64,000 bases of DNA from Curtobacterium sp. MR_MD2014 (GCF_000772085.1 NZ_CP009755.1:2232001-2296000); one strand, 5' to 3'. Shown: positions 9,918 through 18,715, numbered from the stretch's first letter. Numbers and translations: made by a program. The notes: generated by a model not told the origin, from the letters alone.

Positions 9918-10526
9918 TTACTTCTTCGTGCGGAGGGACTCGGTGTAGGCCACCGCTTCCTCGTAGGTCGGCAGCAGGCCCTGCTCGGCGGCCTGCTCGA
10001 GCGTCGGGGCCGAGGTGTCCTTCTCCGAGAGCACCGGCTCGCCGATCCCCTCGGGCAGCTCCAGGCCGACCGTCGGGTCGAGGATGCTGATGCCCTTCTC
10101 GCGCTGCGGGTCGTAGTGGGCGCTCACGAGGTAGTTCACGGTCGAGCGGTCCTCGAGCGCGACGATGGCGTGGCCGAGTCCCTCGGACAGGTAGACGGCC
10201 CTGCGGTCGACGTCGTCGATGCGGACCGCGTCCCACTGGCCGAACGTCGGCGACCCGACACGGATGTCGACGATGTAGTCGATGAAGGCCCCGCGGACGG
10301 CGGTGACGTACTTGGCCTGGCTGGGGGCGACGAGGGCGTAGTGGATCCCGCGGGCGACACCGGCGGACGAGATCGACATGTTCACCTGGCGGAGGTCGAG
10401 CGGGTGACCGACCGTGTCCTCGAGGACGTCGGCACGGTACGCCTCGAGGAACGCTCCTCGTGCGTCGCCGTGCTGGACGGGCGTGAACTCCCACGCGCCG
10501 GGGATCTTCAGTTCGCGGATCTGCAC
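9918..10526 (-). CDS. rmlC: dTDP-4-dehydrorhamnose 3,5-epimerase RmlC
   Basis: 202 residues, cupin fold. It epimerises C3 and C5 of dTDP-4-keto-6-deoxyglucose, the third step to dTDP-rhamnose. The catalytic histidine is H62 in [10 protein letters not shown], followed by [20 protein letters not shown], and [11 protein letters not shown] near residue 120. The sequence is closer to the actinobacterial RmlC branch than to the enterobacterial one. It is first in the rmlC-rmlA-GT operon. The GTG start lies 6 nt after a TAGGCT box and has no Shine-Dalgarno sequence, so the mRNA is probably leaderless. Confidence 0.95.
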   Translation of the reverse strand: MQIRELKIPGAWEFTPVQHGDARGAFLEAYRADVLEDTVGHPLDLRQVNMSISSAGVARGIHYALVAPSQAKYVTAVRGAFIDYIVDIRVGSPTFGQWDAVRIDDVDRRAVYLSEGLGHAIVALEDRSTVNYLVSAHYDPQREKGISILDPTVGLELPEGIGEPVLSEKDTSAPTLEQAAEQGLLPTYEEAVAYTESLRTKK

Positions 10527-10532
10527 CGGGGC

Positions 10533-10538
10533 AGCCTA
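10533..10538 (-). promoter_or_regulatory. -10 box of leaderless rmlC promoter
   Basis: TAGGCT on the minus strand, 6 nt before the rmlC GTG. Transcription would start at or next to the start codon. Confidence 0.6.
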
Positions 10539-10626
10539 GCAAGGCGACGCAGCGGGATGTCGGTGGGCCGCACCGCGACGGCGACCCGGCCGACGACGCT
10601 GCCGGGGCCCGGGCAGACCGGCTCGC

Positions 10627-11727
10627 TCAGCCGATCCCGAGCGCGCGGCGCCAGGCCCGCTCCCCGGCGTTCGGAGCGCCCGCGGAGACGACCCGCTGGG
10701 CGGCGACGTACGCACGTGCGCGGCGGTTGCGCTCGGGGCCCTCCCGGAACGCGGTGTCCAGCGCGGTCCGCCACTCCTCGGGGTCGTCGCCGACGAGGAG
10801 CCCGCCGTTCCGGTCCGCACCCGCGTAGGACGGTCGGGCGGAGCCGACGAACGGCAGGCCGAGCATCGTGACCTCGAGGAACTTCAGGTCGCTCTTGGCG
10901 TCGTTGAACCGCTCTCCGGTCAGCGGCGCGACCCCGGCGGACCACCGATCGGCCTGCCCCGTCAGGAAGGCGACGAACGCCGGGTAGTGCGTCGCCCCCT
11001 CGGGGAGCGTGATCCGGTCGAACCAGGTGCCGTCCTCCCCGGTGACACCGATCACCTCGAGCCGCACCCGGCGACCGTCCTCAGTGACGAGACCTTCGAA
11101 CACCGGGCGGAGGAGTTCGAGGTCCGCCGCGTGCGTCGCGCTGCCCATGTACAGGACGCGCCGGTCGCCGGTGCTCGGCGGCTCGGCAGGACGGGAGGGC
11201 CAGAGTCCCGGCTGCACGCCGTTCGGGACGACGACCGCGTCGACGCCCTGCGCCGCGAGCACCTCCCGCAGCTGCTCGGTGGCGACCACGACCGCGTCGG
11301 CGGACCGCACGAGCCGTTCGACCGACGCCAGCCGGTCCGGCGCGTACTCGGCACGGGCCAGCCGGGCACGCGCCTCGGGCGTGAAGAAGTCGTCGTCCAC
11401 CTCGGCGACGATCCGCGTGCCCTCGTCGCGTGCCCGCGCGAGCGCGGCGTCGAGCGACGCGAGCGGGAACGCGTCGCGCTGCACCAGGACGGCGTCGAGG
11501 TGCGCGGTGTCCGAACCGTCGGCCCACCGCACCGGGTCGACCTGGACGGTCCGTGCGAGGCCGTCCGCGGCGAGTGCGGACATCCGACCGGTCACCCGGA
11601 CGTGCGCGGACGCCGGGTGGACCCCTCCTGCCCCGTGCACGACGAAGCCGACGAGCGGTGGGGGCGCAGCGGGGGTGGTCCCGGCGCGCCGGAGGACGCG
11701 GGCGATCGCCGACCTGAGGGGTGCCAT
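10627..11727 (-). CDS. Glycosyltransferase family 4
   Basis: 366 residues from ATG 11727; the frame is open further upstream but that part lacks glycosyltransferase character. N-terminal Rossmann strand LVGFVVHGAGGVHPASAHVR, then VAEVDDDFFTPEA and VVVPNGVQPGLW, as in GT4 enzymes. The C-terminal half has RVLYMGSATHAADLELL and a donor-site segment FNDAKSDLKFLEVTMLGLPFVGS. The E-x7-E motif is degenerate (KFLEVTMLG), so activity is likely but donor identity is not clear. It is divergent from the GT2 gene at 11891 across a 163-bp gap and reads toward rmlC. Confidence 0.82.
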   Translation of the reverse strand: MAPLRSAIARVLRRAGTTPAAPPPLVGFVVHGAGGVHPASAHVRVTGRMSALAADGLARTVQVDPVRWADGSDTAHLDAVLVQRDAFPLASLDAALARARDEGTRIVAEVDDDFFTPEARARLARAEYAPDRLASVERLVRSADAVVVATEQLREVLAAQGVDAVVVPNGVQPGLWPSRPAEPPSTGDRRVLYMGSATHAADLELLRPVFEGLVTEDGRRVRLEVIGVTGEDGTWFDRITLPEGATHYPAFVAFLTGQADRWSAGVAPLTGERFNDAKSDLKFLEVTMLGLPFVGSARPSYAGADRNGGLLVGDDPEEWRTALDTAFREGPERNRRARAYVAAQRVVSAGAPNAGERAWRRALGIG

Positions 11728-11784
11728 CGCTCCATCGTGGCACGGCCGGCCACGGCGTTCTCGACTCGGTTCCCGCTTGTGCGT

Positions 11785-11790
11785 AGACTC
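11785..11790 (+). promoter_or_regulatory. Putative -10 box for GT2 gene
   Basis: TAGACT about 100 nt before the GTG at 11891. No convincing -35 box. The leader contains a small GC palindrome near 11848-11863. Confidence 0.35.
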
Positions 11791-11890
11791 GACCGTCTGT
11801 GTGTCCGCGAAGACACGCGTCCGGCCGTGTGGCCGGGACCCGAAGATCCCGGGCTGCAGCCCGGCCGACGACCCCCAGGACCCACCACCC

Positions 11891-12832
11891 GTGAAACTGT
11901 TCGTCCAGATCCCCTGCCTGAACGAGGAGCAGACCCTCCCGTCGGTGCTCGAGACCATCCCGACCTCGATCCCCGGTGTCGACGAGATCGAGGTCCTCGT
12001 CATCGACGACGGCTCGACCGACCGCACGGTCGAGGTCGCCCGGGCGCACGGTGTCCGGCACTTCGTCCGGCACACCAGGAACATGGGACTCGCGCGGTCC
12101 TTCCGCGACGGGGTCGACTACGCCATGCTGCACGGCGCCGACATCGTGGTGAACACGGACGGCGACAACCAGTACCCGCAGTCGCAGATCGCCGACCTCG
12201 TCCAGCCGATCCTGCGGGGAGAGGCCGACATCGTGATCGGCGACCGGCAGACCCGGACGATCGAGCACTTCTCCGGCTTCAAGAAGTCGATGCAGCGCTT
12301 CGGCTCCTGGGTCGCCAGCCGGGCCGCCGGCCTCGACCTGCCGGACGCCGCGAGCGGCTTCCGCGCCTACTCGAAGTACTCGCTCATCCGCCTCAACATC
12401 GTCACCCGCTTCAGCTACTGCATGGAGACGATCGTGCAGGCGGGCTACAAGCGGCTCGCCATCGCCAGCATCCCGATCACGACGAACGCCAAGACGCGCG
12501 AGTCCCGGCTGTTCAAGAACATCTGGCAGCACATGTTCCAGTCCGGGTCCGCCATCGCGCGGGTCTACCTGATGTACCGCCCGATGGCGCTCTTCGCCTG
12601 GGTGAGCGCCGTCTTCGGGGTCGCCGGGCTGATCCCGTTCGTCCGGTACCTCGTGCTGCTGTGGACGGACAGCGGCGGCAACCACCTGCAGTCGCTCATC
12701 CTGGGCATGGTGCTCATGATCAGCGCACTCCTGTCGATCACGATCGGCGTGGTGGCCGACCTGACACGCCTGAACCGGACCCTGGCCGAGGAACAGCTCG
12801 ACCTGCAGAAGCTCGCGCGGTACGGCGACTGA
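11891..12832 (+). CDS. Membrane glycosyltransferase family 2 (polyprenyl-phosphate sugar synthase-like)
   Basis: 313 residues. GT-A domain: IPCLNEEQTLPSVLETI, VLVIDDGSTDRTVEVA, NMGLARSFRDGVD and NTDGDNQYPQSQI (DXD site), then VIGDRQTRTIEHFSG. Two hydrophobic segments near residues 232-250 and 268-290 anchor the C-terminus. This layout is that of DPM1/ArnC-type enzymes that load a sugar onto a polyprenyl phosphate carrier. Such lipid-linked sugars could feed the DUF2142/GtrA-type membrane proteins nearby (inference). The GTG start is ~100 nt after a TAGACT box. Confidence 0.9.
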   Translation: MKLFVQIPCLNEEQTLPSVLETIPTSIPGVDEIEVLVIDDGSTDRTVEVARAHGVRHFVRHTRNMGLARSFRDGVDYAMLHGADIVVNTDGDNQYPQSQIADLVQPILRGEADIVIGDRQTRTIEHFSGFKKSMQRFGSWVASRAAGLDLPDAASGFRAYSKYSLIRLNIVTRFSYCMETIVQAGYKRLAIASIPITTNAKTRESRLFKNIWQHMFQSGSAIARVYLMYRPMALFAWVSAVFGVAGLIPFVRYLVLLWTDSGGNHLQSLILGMVLMISALLSITIGVVADLTRLNRTLAEEQLDLQKLARYGD

Positions 12833-12850
12833 GGCCGGACCGGCCCCCGC

Positions 12851-12856
12851 TACACT
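12851..12856 (+). promoter_or_regulatory. Putative -10 box for rmlBD
   Basis: TACACT in the 87-bp gap before rmlB; a transcript would have a leader of ~55 nt containing the purine-rich ribosome binding site. Confidence 0.45.
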
Positions 12857-12919
12857 CGACCCCGACCGCCGTCGGCTCCTCGTGACCGACGCACATCGGC
12901 CACGAAAAGGAAACCAAGC

Positions 12920-13906
12920 GTGAAGATCCTCGTCACCGGAGGGGCCGGCTTCATCGGCTCGAACTTCGTCCGTCGGACCCTCGAGGACGCCTACCCGGGG
13001 CTCGAGGGCTCCGAGGTCGTCGTCTACGACGCACTGACCTACTCGGGCAACCTCGAGAACCTCGCGCCCGTGGCGGACTCGCCGCGGTACACGTTCGTGC
13101 AGGGTGACATCCGTGACGCCGCGAAGCTCGACGAGGTCGTCCCGACGGTCGACGCGATCGTGCACTTCGCCGCCGAGTCGCACGTCGACCGCTCGGTGCG
13201 GGACTCCGGGATCTTCGTCGAGACGAACGTCGTCGGTACCCAGCGCCTGCTCGACGCGGCGCTCCGACACGGGACCGAGCGCTTCGTGCACGTGTCCACC
13301 GACGAGGTCTACGGCTCCATCAGCGAGGGTTCGTGGGCCGAGGACCGCCCGCTCGAGCCGAACTCGCCCTACTCGGCGTCGAAGGCCGGGAGCGACCTGC
13401 TCGCCCGGAGCTACCACCGGACGCACGGGCTGAACCTCTCGATCACGCGCTGCTCGAACAACTACGGGCCGTACCACTTCCCCGAGAAGGTCATCCCGCT
13501 CTTCGTCACCAACCTGATCGACGACCGGCACGTCCCGCTGTACGGCGAGGGCGACAACGTCCGCGACTGGCTGCACGTCGACGACCACACCCGCGGCATC
13601 GCGATGGTCCTGACCCGCGGTCGTGCGGGCGAGATCTACAACATCGGCGGCGGCACCGAACTCACGAACAAGGAGCTCACGCAGCTCCTGCTCGACGCCA
13701 CCGGCAAGGACTGGTCGTACGTCGACCGCGTCGCCGACCGTCTCGGCCACGACCTGCGCTACTCGGTCGACATCTCGAAGATCCAGGCGGAGCTCGGGTA
13801 CGAGCCCCGGGTGCCGTTCGAGCAGGGCCTCGCCGACGTCGTGCAGTGGTACCGCGACAACCGCGCATGGTGGGAGCCGCTCAAGGAGCGCGCGGCGATC
13901 GCATGA
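12920..13906 (+). CDS. rmlB: dTDP-glucose 4,6-dehydratase RmlB
   Basis: 328 residues, extended short-chain dehydrogenase. It converts dTDP-glucose to dTDP-4-keto-6-deoxyglucose. NAD-binding GGAGFIGS at residues 7-14, the STDEVYG motif at 126-132 carrying the catalytic Asp-Glu pair, and YxxxK at Y151/K155. GTG start preceded by an AAAGGAAA purine tract. Its stop overlaps the rmlD ATG by 4 bp. Confidence 0.97.
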   Translation: MKILVTGGAGFIGSNFVRRTLEDAYPGLEGSEVVVYDALTYSGNLENLAPVADSPRYTFVQGDIRDAAKLDEVVPTVDAIVHFAAESHVDRSVRDSGIFVETNVVGTQRLLDAALRHGTERFVHVSTDEVYGSISEGSWAEDRPLEPNSPYSASKAGSDLLARSYHRTHGLNLSITRCSNNYGPYHFPEKVIPLFVTNLIDDRHVPLYGEGDNVRDWLHVDDHTRGIAMVLTRGRAGEIYNIGGGTELTNKELTQLLLDATGKDWSYVDRVADRLGHDLRYSVDISKIQAELGYEPRVPFEQGLADVVQWYRDNRAWWEPLKERAAIA

Positions 13907-14754
13907 CGCGCTACCTGATCACCGGGGCGGCCGGCATGCTCGGTCAGGACCTCCAGCGATCGCTGGCAGGGCGTGACGTCACCGCCCTGTCCCGCGCAGA
14001 CCTCGACGTCACCGACCAGGCTGCCGTCTCCGACGCGGTGGCCGGACACGACGTCGTGGTCAACGCCGCGGCGTACACCAAGGTCGACGACGCGGAGTCC
14101 GACGAGGACGCCGCCGCCGCCGTGAACGCCCGTGGTCCCGAGGTCCTCGCCACCGCGGTGGCGGCGACGGGCGCACGCCTGGTGCAGGTGTCGACGGACT
14201 ACGTGTTCGACGGCACGGGGACGACCCCGTACGCCGAGGACGAGCCGACGCGGCCCCTCGGCGCCTACGGGCGGACCAAGTCCGCCGGCGAGGCAGCGGT
14301 CCGCTCCGTCGCGCCGGACAGGTCGTACATCGTGCGGACGGCCTGGCTCTACGGTGCCGGCGGCCCGAACTTCGCGAAGACCATGGTGCGGCTGGCGGCG
14401 TCGCACGACACCGTGAGCGTCGTCACCGACCAGGTCGGGCAGCCCACGTGGACCGCCGACCTCGCCGACCAGATCGTCGCGATGCTCGACGCTGGTGCTC
14501 CTGCCGGCATCTACCACGGCACGAACGGTGGCCGGGCTTCCTGGTTCGACTTCACGCGGGCGATCTTCGAGGAGGTCGGGCTGGACCCGGAACGCGTGCT
14601 GCCCACGGACAGTTCCGCGTTCGTCCGTCCCGCGCCCCGGCCGGCGTTCAGTGTCCTCGGACACGACGGCTGGCGACGTGCCGGCCTGGCGCCGATGCGT
14701 GACTGGAGGGACGCCCTCCACGCCGCCGCGGCTGCGGGTGTCCTGACCGCCTGA
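13903..14754 (+). CDS. rmlD: dTDP-4-dehydrorhamnose reductase RmlD
   Basis: 283 residues. It performs the last, NAD(P)H-dependent step to dTDP-L-rhamnose. Nucleotide-binding GAAGMLG at residues 8-14, STDYVFDG at 97-104, YxxxK at Y122/K126 and the late DQVGQPTWTADLA segment typical of RmlD. Coupled to rmlB by an ATGA overlap. A strong hairpin (14769-14806) follows directly and separates it from the convergent gene. Confidence 0.96.
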   Translation: MTRYLITGAAGMLGQDLQRSLAGRDVTALSRADLDVTDQAAVSDAVAGHDVVVNAAAYTKVDDAESDEDAAAAVNARGPEVLATAVAATGARLVQVSTDYVFDGTGTTPYAEDEPTRPLGAYGRTKSAGEAAVRSVAPDRSYIVRTAWLYGAGGPNFAKTMVRLAASHDTVSVVTDQVGQPTWTADLADQIVAMLDAGAPAGIYHGTNGGRASWFDFTRAIFEEVGLDPERVLPTDSSAFVRPAPRPAFSVLGHDGWRRAGLAPMRDWRDALHAAAAAGVLTA

Positions 14755-14768
14755 CCGGACGAGGACGA

Positions 14769-14806
14769 CGACGGGGCACGAGACCGGAGGGTCTCGTGCC
14801 CCGTCG
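14769..14806. terminator. Bidirectional terminator hairpin between rmlD and pentapeptide-repeat gene
   Basis: Perfect 17-bp stem (14769-14785 with 14790-14806) and a GGAG loop between two convergent genes. No U-tract, as is common in high-GC actinobacteria. Confidence 0.8.
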
Positions 14807-14868
14807 ACGTCGGCACCCGTTGCCCGCGGCGGCCCGGTGCCCGTCCTCCCGCTGGTGCGGTGGGACGG

Positions 14869-15825
14869 TCAGCGCCCGATGCGGAACGTCACCGGGGTCC
14901 GGACCTGCTTGCCGTTGTCCGCGATGAACTCGACCTTCGTGGTGCCCGCACGTTCGGGCACACCGGTGACGGTCAGCGTCTCGGGGTCCCAGGAGAGGCC
15001 CGCGGGCAGCGATGCCGAGAAGGCCGTGACGACCGCCGGGAACGGACTGTCCGCCTGGAACTGCACGGACACCTGCTGCCCCACCCGGAGCGCCACCGTC
15101 GAGGGGACGTCGACCTGGGGTGGCAGCTTGACCTCGACGTTCCGCGTGTACTCCAGGGTGCCGTCGTACTCCGCCGCCGTCGACAGCGTGCACGTCACGC
15201 CGTTCTGTCCCGGGTAGAACAGCCCTTCCCGCTTCGCGCAGGTGTTCTTCTCGATCCCCGGCTGCGTGCCCGCGGTCAGGGTCACCTGGACCGGGTCCGA
15301 GTCCGTGACCCACTCGGAGAAGGTGGACGCTGCCAGGACGGTGTCCTCGACGTTCATGCCGTTGATGCCGGCGCGTGTGAAGTCGGTGTCGGAGAGTGTC
15401 GCGCCGCTGAGGTCCGCCTGGGTGAGGTCGGCGTCCCGGACCCGGGCACCGCTGAGGTCGGCACCCGAGAGGTCGGCGCCGTAGAGGATCGCTCCGTCCA
15501 GGTCGGCGCCTCGCAGGTCCGCTCCGGACAGGTCGGCGAGTCGGAGGTCGATCCCTGACAGGTCACGGCCGGCCAGGTCGTCGCCGGAGCACTCGGTGTG
15601 CGACGCCGGCGACGCGCCCGCGACCACCCGGCAGGCGCCGATGACCTGCGCGTTGGGTGCCGAGAGGAACTCGTAGCCGACGGCCAGCACGGCGACGACC
15701 AGCACCACGAGCGCGACGGACCAGTGCCGTCGGGAGAGCCGTGGGCGGACCTGACCGGTCCGGATCGTCGGGTCGTCACCGGCGATCGTGTCGCCGATGT
15801 CGGGCTCGGTGGGACGTTCGGTCAC
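14869..15825 (-). CDS. Membrane-anchored pentapeptide-repeat protein with C-terminal Ig-like domain
   Basis: 318 residues. A cytoplasmic N-terminus of ~35 residues is followed by one membrane helix (36-53). About 16 pentapeptide repeats of the A(D/N)LxG type run from roughly 82 to 165, for example LSGADLRGADLDGA. The rest has two Cys-containing strands (NTCAKREG, GVTCTLS) and a final ~65-residue putative Ig/PIG-like domain with LPAGLSWDPETLTVTGVP. The topology suggests an extracytoplasmic right-handed beta helix carrying an adhesive or scaffold domain. The GTG start overlaps the stop of the upstream DUF2142-like gene by 4 bp, so the two are made together. No catalytic function can be assigned. 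Confidence 0.85.
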   Translation of the reverse strand: MTERPTEPDIGDTIAGDDPTIRTGQVRPRLSRRHWSVALVVLVVAVLAVGYEFLSAPNAQVIGACRVVAGASPASHTECSGDDLAGRDLSGIDLRLADLSGADLRGADLDGAILYGADLSGADLSGARVRDADLTQADLSGATLSDTDFTRAGINGMNVEDTVLAASTFSEWVTDSDPVQVTLTAGTQPGIEKNTCAKREGLFYPGQNGVTCTLSTAAEYDGTLEYTRNVEVKLPPQVDVPSTVALRVGQQVSVQFQADSPFPAVVTAFSASLPAGLSWDPETLTVTGVPERAGTTKVEFIADNGKQVRTPVTFRIGR

Positions 15826-17381
15826 GAGGCGACTCCCGTCAGGAAGCTCGGCAGCAGGTGGAGCGCGATCGGCGTGTACCAGCCTTCGCCGCGCGCGTAG
15901 GTGAAGAACGCGATCGGTCCGGCGTACGTCACCAGGGTGAGGACGCCGAGCAGCACCGCCGGCACGACGAGCACCCGACGCCACCAGTGCGGCAGCGTGC
16001 GCCAGAGTGCCACACCGGCGATGATCGCGAACACGTAGATCAACGGCAGCACCGGCAACAGGTACCGACCGGAGAAGGCGTACTCGTTGTCGAGCCGGAT
16101 GAACGTCCGGAGGTTGAAGAAGAACATCGCCACCACGTAGCTCCCGGCGACGAAGAGCCCCCAGACCGATGCCCGCGTCCGGACGAGGCTCCGGAAGGAC
16201 AGCAGCGTCGCGACTACCGCGACGACGAACGTGACCGCGCCGGCGATCTGCACGACGGTGGAGACCTGCCACACGGTGTTGCGCCCGCGGTAGAAGAACA
16301 TGCTCTGGAAGTAGGCGCTGATCCAGCTGCCGACGAACTCGAAGAGGTCGAACGGCGTCTGCGGTACGGCGTTGACGATCCCGAGGTCGTGCGCCCTCGC
16401 CGCCCAGTAGTTCCGCCGGTAGATGTCGAACGCCAGGCACTCCTGGTGGGTGTGCAGCTTGGTGCAGGACGGGTTGAACTGGCCGTAGACGAGGAGGTTG
16501 CCGCCGATGCGCTCGAGCAGCACCGCCGCGGTGACCACGAAGAGCAACGCCCACAGCGACGACGTCACCGGGTGTTCCGCGAAGACCCGACGGAAGCGCT
16601 GCACCGGGTGTGCGAACGTGCGGACACCGTCCCGCTGCAGCACGAGGGCGACGGCGACCGCGACCGCGACGAGCACGAACGGGACGAACGTGTACTTCAC
16701 CACGATGGCGAGGGCCCCCAGGACGAGGGCACGGAAGAGGTCCGAGTACGCGTGTCCGCTCGAACGGATCAGGCGTGCGCAGAAGAGCAGGCAGAGGAAG
16801 AACAGCGTGTTGGCCGGGGTGTCGTACGTGACGGCAGCCGCCTGCCACTCGTACCGGCCGGTGCCCGCGAGCAGCACCACGTCGAGCGTCGCGACCCAGG
16901 GCGCCGTACCCATCGTGCGGACCAGGCGGTGGACGACCACGAGACCGACCGCCGCGATCAGGACGTTGGCGAAGCGCAGCGCCACCACGATGACCGAGTA
17001 CGGTGCGCCGAGGTCGAGCAGCGGCTTCACCGGGAAGCTCATCACGTAGTAGTAGACGTAGCTCGGGAAGCGTTCGATCTCGCCCATCTGCAGCAGGCTC
17101 GCCGGGGCGTCCGTGATGACGGGACCGGCCCAGACGCTGCGCCCCGCGTAGTACAGGATGTTCGCGATGTGTCGGTTCTCGTCCGGCGCGATGGTCCCCG
17201 CGTAGGGCACGTTGCCGACGCCGTCGACGACCGGCATGTGGACGGCGACGGAGAACACCGCGCCCACGAGCACGAAGAGGACGAGCGTCAGGCGCAGGGT
17301 CCAGGGGTTCTCGAGGACGCGGACGAGCGGAGCAGCGTGGAGGGCGCGCAGCCTGCGCCCCGGTGCGGTTGTTGTTGCCAA
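15822..17381 (-). CDS. Polytopic membrane protein, DUF2142/GT-C-like
   Basis: 519 residues with roughly 10-12 hydrophobic segments. A large extracytoplasmic loop after the first helix contains the acidic APDENRH motif, and late in the protein comes SGRYLLPVLPLIYVF, matching the GRYxxP motif of DUF2142 proteins. These resemble GT-C transferases that use polyprenyl-phosphate sugars. A loop around residues 300-325 has a Cys pair (NPSCTKLHTHQECLAF) that may form a disulfide. The start is TTG 17381 with AAGGGG ~8 nt upstream; a TAGGGT box lies at 17403-17408 on this strand. It heads a two-gene unit with the pentapeptide-repeat protein. Confidence 0.85.
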   Translation of the reverse strand: MATTTAPGRRLRALHAAPLVRVLENPWTLRLTLVLFVLVGAVFSVAVHMPVVDGVGNVPYAGTIAPDENRHIANILYYAGRSVWAGPVITDAPASLLQMGEIERFPSYVYYYVMSFPVKPLLDLGAPYSVIVVALRFANVLIAAVGLVVVHRLVRTMGTAPWVATLDVVLLAGTGRYEWQAAAVTYDTPANTLFFLCLLFCARLIRSSGHAYSDLFRALVLGALAIVVKYTFVPFVLVAVAVAVALVLQRDGVRTFAHPVQRFRRVFAEHPVTSSLWALLFVVTAAVLLERIGGNLLVYGQFNPSCTKLHTHQECLAFDIYRRNYWAARAHDLGIVNAVPQTPFDLFEFVGSWISAYFQSMFFYRGRNTVWQVSTVVQIAGAVTFVVAVVATLLSFRSLVRTRASVWGLFVAGSYVVAMFFFNLRTFIRLDNEYAFSGRYLLPVLPLIYVFAIIAGVALWRTLPHWWRRVLVVPAVLLGVLTLVTYAGPIAFFTYARGEGWYTPIALHLLPSFLTGVAS

Positions 17382-17402
17382 GGGTCCCCTTCGGTCCGTC
17401 CA

Positions 17403-17408
17403 ACCCTA
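17403..17408 (-). promoter_or_regulatory. Putative -10 box for DUF2142-like gene
   Basis: TAGGGT on the minus strand, 21 nt before the TTG start at 17381. Confidence 0.45.
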
Positions 17409-17461
17409 ACGAACGACCGTGCCACGACCGAACGCACCCAGGAGCGAGCGGACCCCGCTGG

Positions 17462-17467
17462 TAGGGT
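17462..17467 (+). promoter_or_regulatory. Putative -10 box for GT4 gene
   Basis: TAGGGT 35 nt before ATG 17503; divergent from the box at 17403-17408 in a 121-bp shared region. Confidence 0.45.
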
Positions 17468-17502
17468 CGGAGCCCGTCCACCAGCACCACGAGGAGCCAC
17501 CG

Positions 17503-18645
17503 ATGACCACCCTCCGTGTGATCCTCGACCAGGTGATCTCGCCCGTTCCCGGCGGGATCGGGCGGTACGCGGAGGAGCTCACCCGGCAGCTCGTCGCGAC
17601 GGCACCGCCGGGATGCGACGTGGAGGCCGTCGTGTCCGCAGCGCCGGCCGCCGACCTCGACCGCCTCCGGACCCTGCTCCCCGGACTCGCCGGGTTCGAC
17701 CGTCTCCCCCTCGGCCGACGCGAGCTCGCCCTCGCGTGGCAGGCCGGGCTGGCCAGAGGGGCTTCTGCCGGCATGGTCCACGCGCCGAGCGTGCTGGCGC
17801 CGTTGGTCCGGCACGACCGGTTCCAGGACCCGGGTCACCAGACCGTCGTCACCGTGCACGACGTGGTGCCGTGGACGCACCCCGAGACCCTCACGCCCCG
17901 TGGGGTGCACTTCCACAAGTCGATGGTCAAGCGCGCCTGGCGCCACGCGGACGCGGTCGTCGTCCCCACGCACGCCGTGGCAGCCGAACTGAACCGCATC
18001 CACCGCTTCGACGAGCGCATCCGGGTCATCGGCGGCGCACCGAGCGGACGACTCGCCGTCCCGCCGGACGCCGACCTGCGCGCCGAACGCCTCGGACTCC
18101 CCGAGCGCTACGTGCTCGCCGTCGGCACGCTCGAGCCGCGGAAGGGCCTCGGCCACCTGATCCGGGCCATGGCCCACCCCGCCGCCCCCGCGGACGTCCC
18201 CCTCGTCGTGGCAGGCCCGGACGGGTGGGGGGACGTGGACGTCCACGGCACGGCCGAGGCCGCCGGGCTCGCGCCCGATCGGGTCAAGGTGCTCGGGCGC
18301 ATCGAGGACGCCGACCTTGCCGTCGCCTACGACCGGGCCACGGTCTTCGTGTTCCCCAGCCTCGCCGAGGGCTTCGGTCTGCCGGTCGTCGAGGCAATGT
18401 CGTTCGGCACCCCCGTCGTGCACTCGGACGACGCCGCCGTCCGTGAGGTCGCTGCGGACGCCGGCGTGACCGTGGCCCGCCACGACCTCGAGTGCTACCC
18501 GGAGCGCCTGGCACAGGCCGTCTTCCAGGTCGTCAACGACCCGGTGCTCGCGTCACGACTCGCCGTCACCGGACCCGACCGGGCACGGATGTTCGACTGG
18601 CGGGACTCCGCCGAAGAGGTCTGGCAGCTGCACGCGGACCTCTGA
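17503..18645 (+). CDS. Glycosyltransferase family 4
   Basis: 380 residues. Acceptor-side motif ISPVPGGIGRYAEELTRQL, interdomain TVHDVVPWTHPETL, donor-side VGTLEPRKGLGHLIRAM and FPSLAEGFGLPVVEAMSFG with the E-x7-E pair. It is closely similar in layout to the GT4 at 3915 (same GGI/GGV turn, EPRK and EGFGLPV), so both may use the same donor. ATG 17503 with GAGGAG ~6 nt upstream; a TAGGGT box at 17462-17467 would give a leader of ~30 nt. The upstream region is shared with the divergent DUF2142-like gene. Confidence 0.9.
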   Translation: MTTLRVILDQVISPVPGGIGRYAEELTRQLVATAPPGCDVEAVVSAAPAADLDRLRTLLPGLAGFDRLPLGRRELALAWQAGLARGASAGMVHAPSVLAPLVRHDRFQDPGHQTVVTVHDVVPWTHPETLTPRGVHFHKSMVKRAWRHADAVVVPTHAVAAELNRIHRFDERIRVIGGAPSGRLAVPPDADLRAERLGLPERYVLAVGTLEPRKGLGHLIRAMAHPAAPADVPLVVAGPDGWGDVDVHGTAEAAGLAPDRVKVLGRIEDADLAVAYDRATVFVFPSLAEGFGLPVVEAMSFGTPVVHSDDAAVREVAADAGVTVARHDLECYPERLAQAVFQVVNDPVLASRLAVTGPDRARMFDWRDSAEEVWQLHADL

Positions 18646-18651
18646 CCCCGT

Positions 18652-18715
18652 CGGGCACGACGACCAGCGGGCACGACGACCGACGGGCACGACGACCAGC
18701 CGGCACGACGATGCC
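18652..18715. repeat. Four tandem copies of a 16-bp repeat
   Basis: Unit cgggcacgacgaccag. Copies 1 and 3 are identical, copy 2 differs in the last two bases, copy 4 is degenerate. It starts 6 bp after the GT4 stop in an otherwise empty 169-bp gap before the lipoprotein gene at 18815. Confidence 0.85.

Noticed and set aside
11081..13750. An 889-codon minus-strand frame opposite rmlB and the GT2 gene
   Set aside because: Composition is Arg/Asp/Val-rich shadow sequence. Both plus-strand genes have full family motifs.
14869..18483. A 1204-codon open frame on the minus strand
   Set aside because: Only the last 318 codons (from GTG 15825) encode real protein motifs. The upstream part is antisense to the GT4 gene and overlaps the DUF2142-like gene in another frame, a high-GC artefact.
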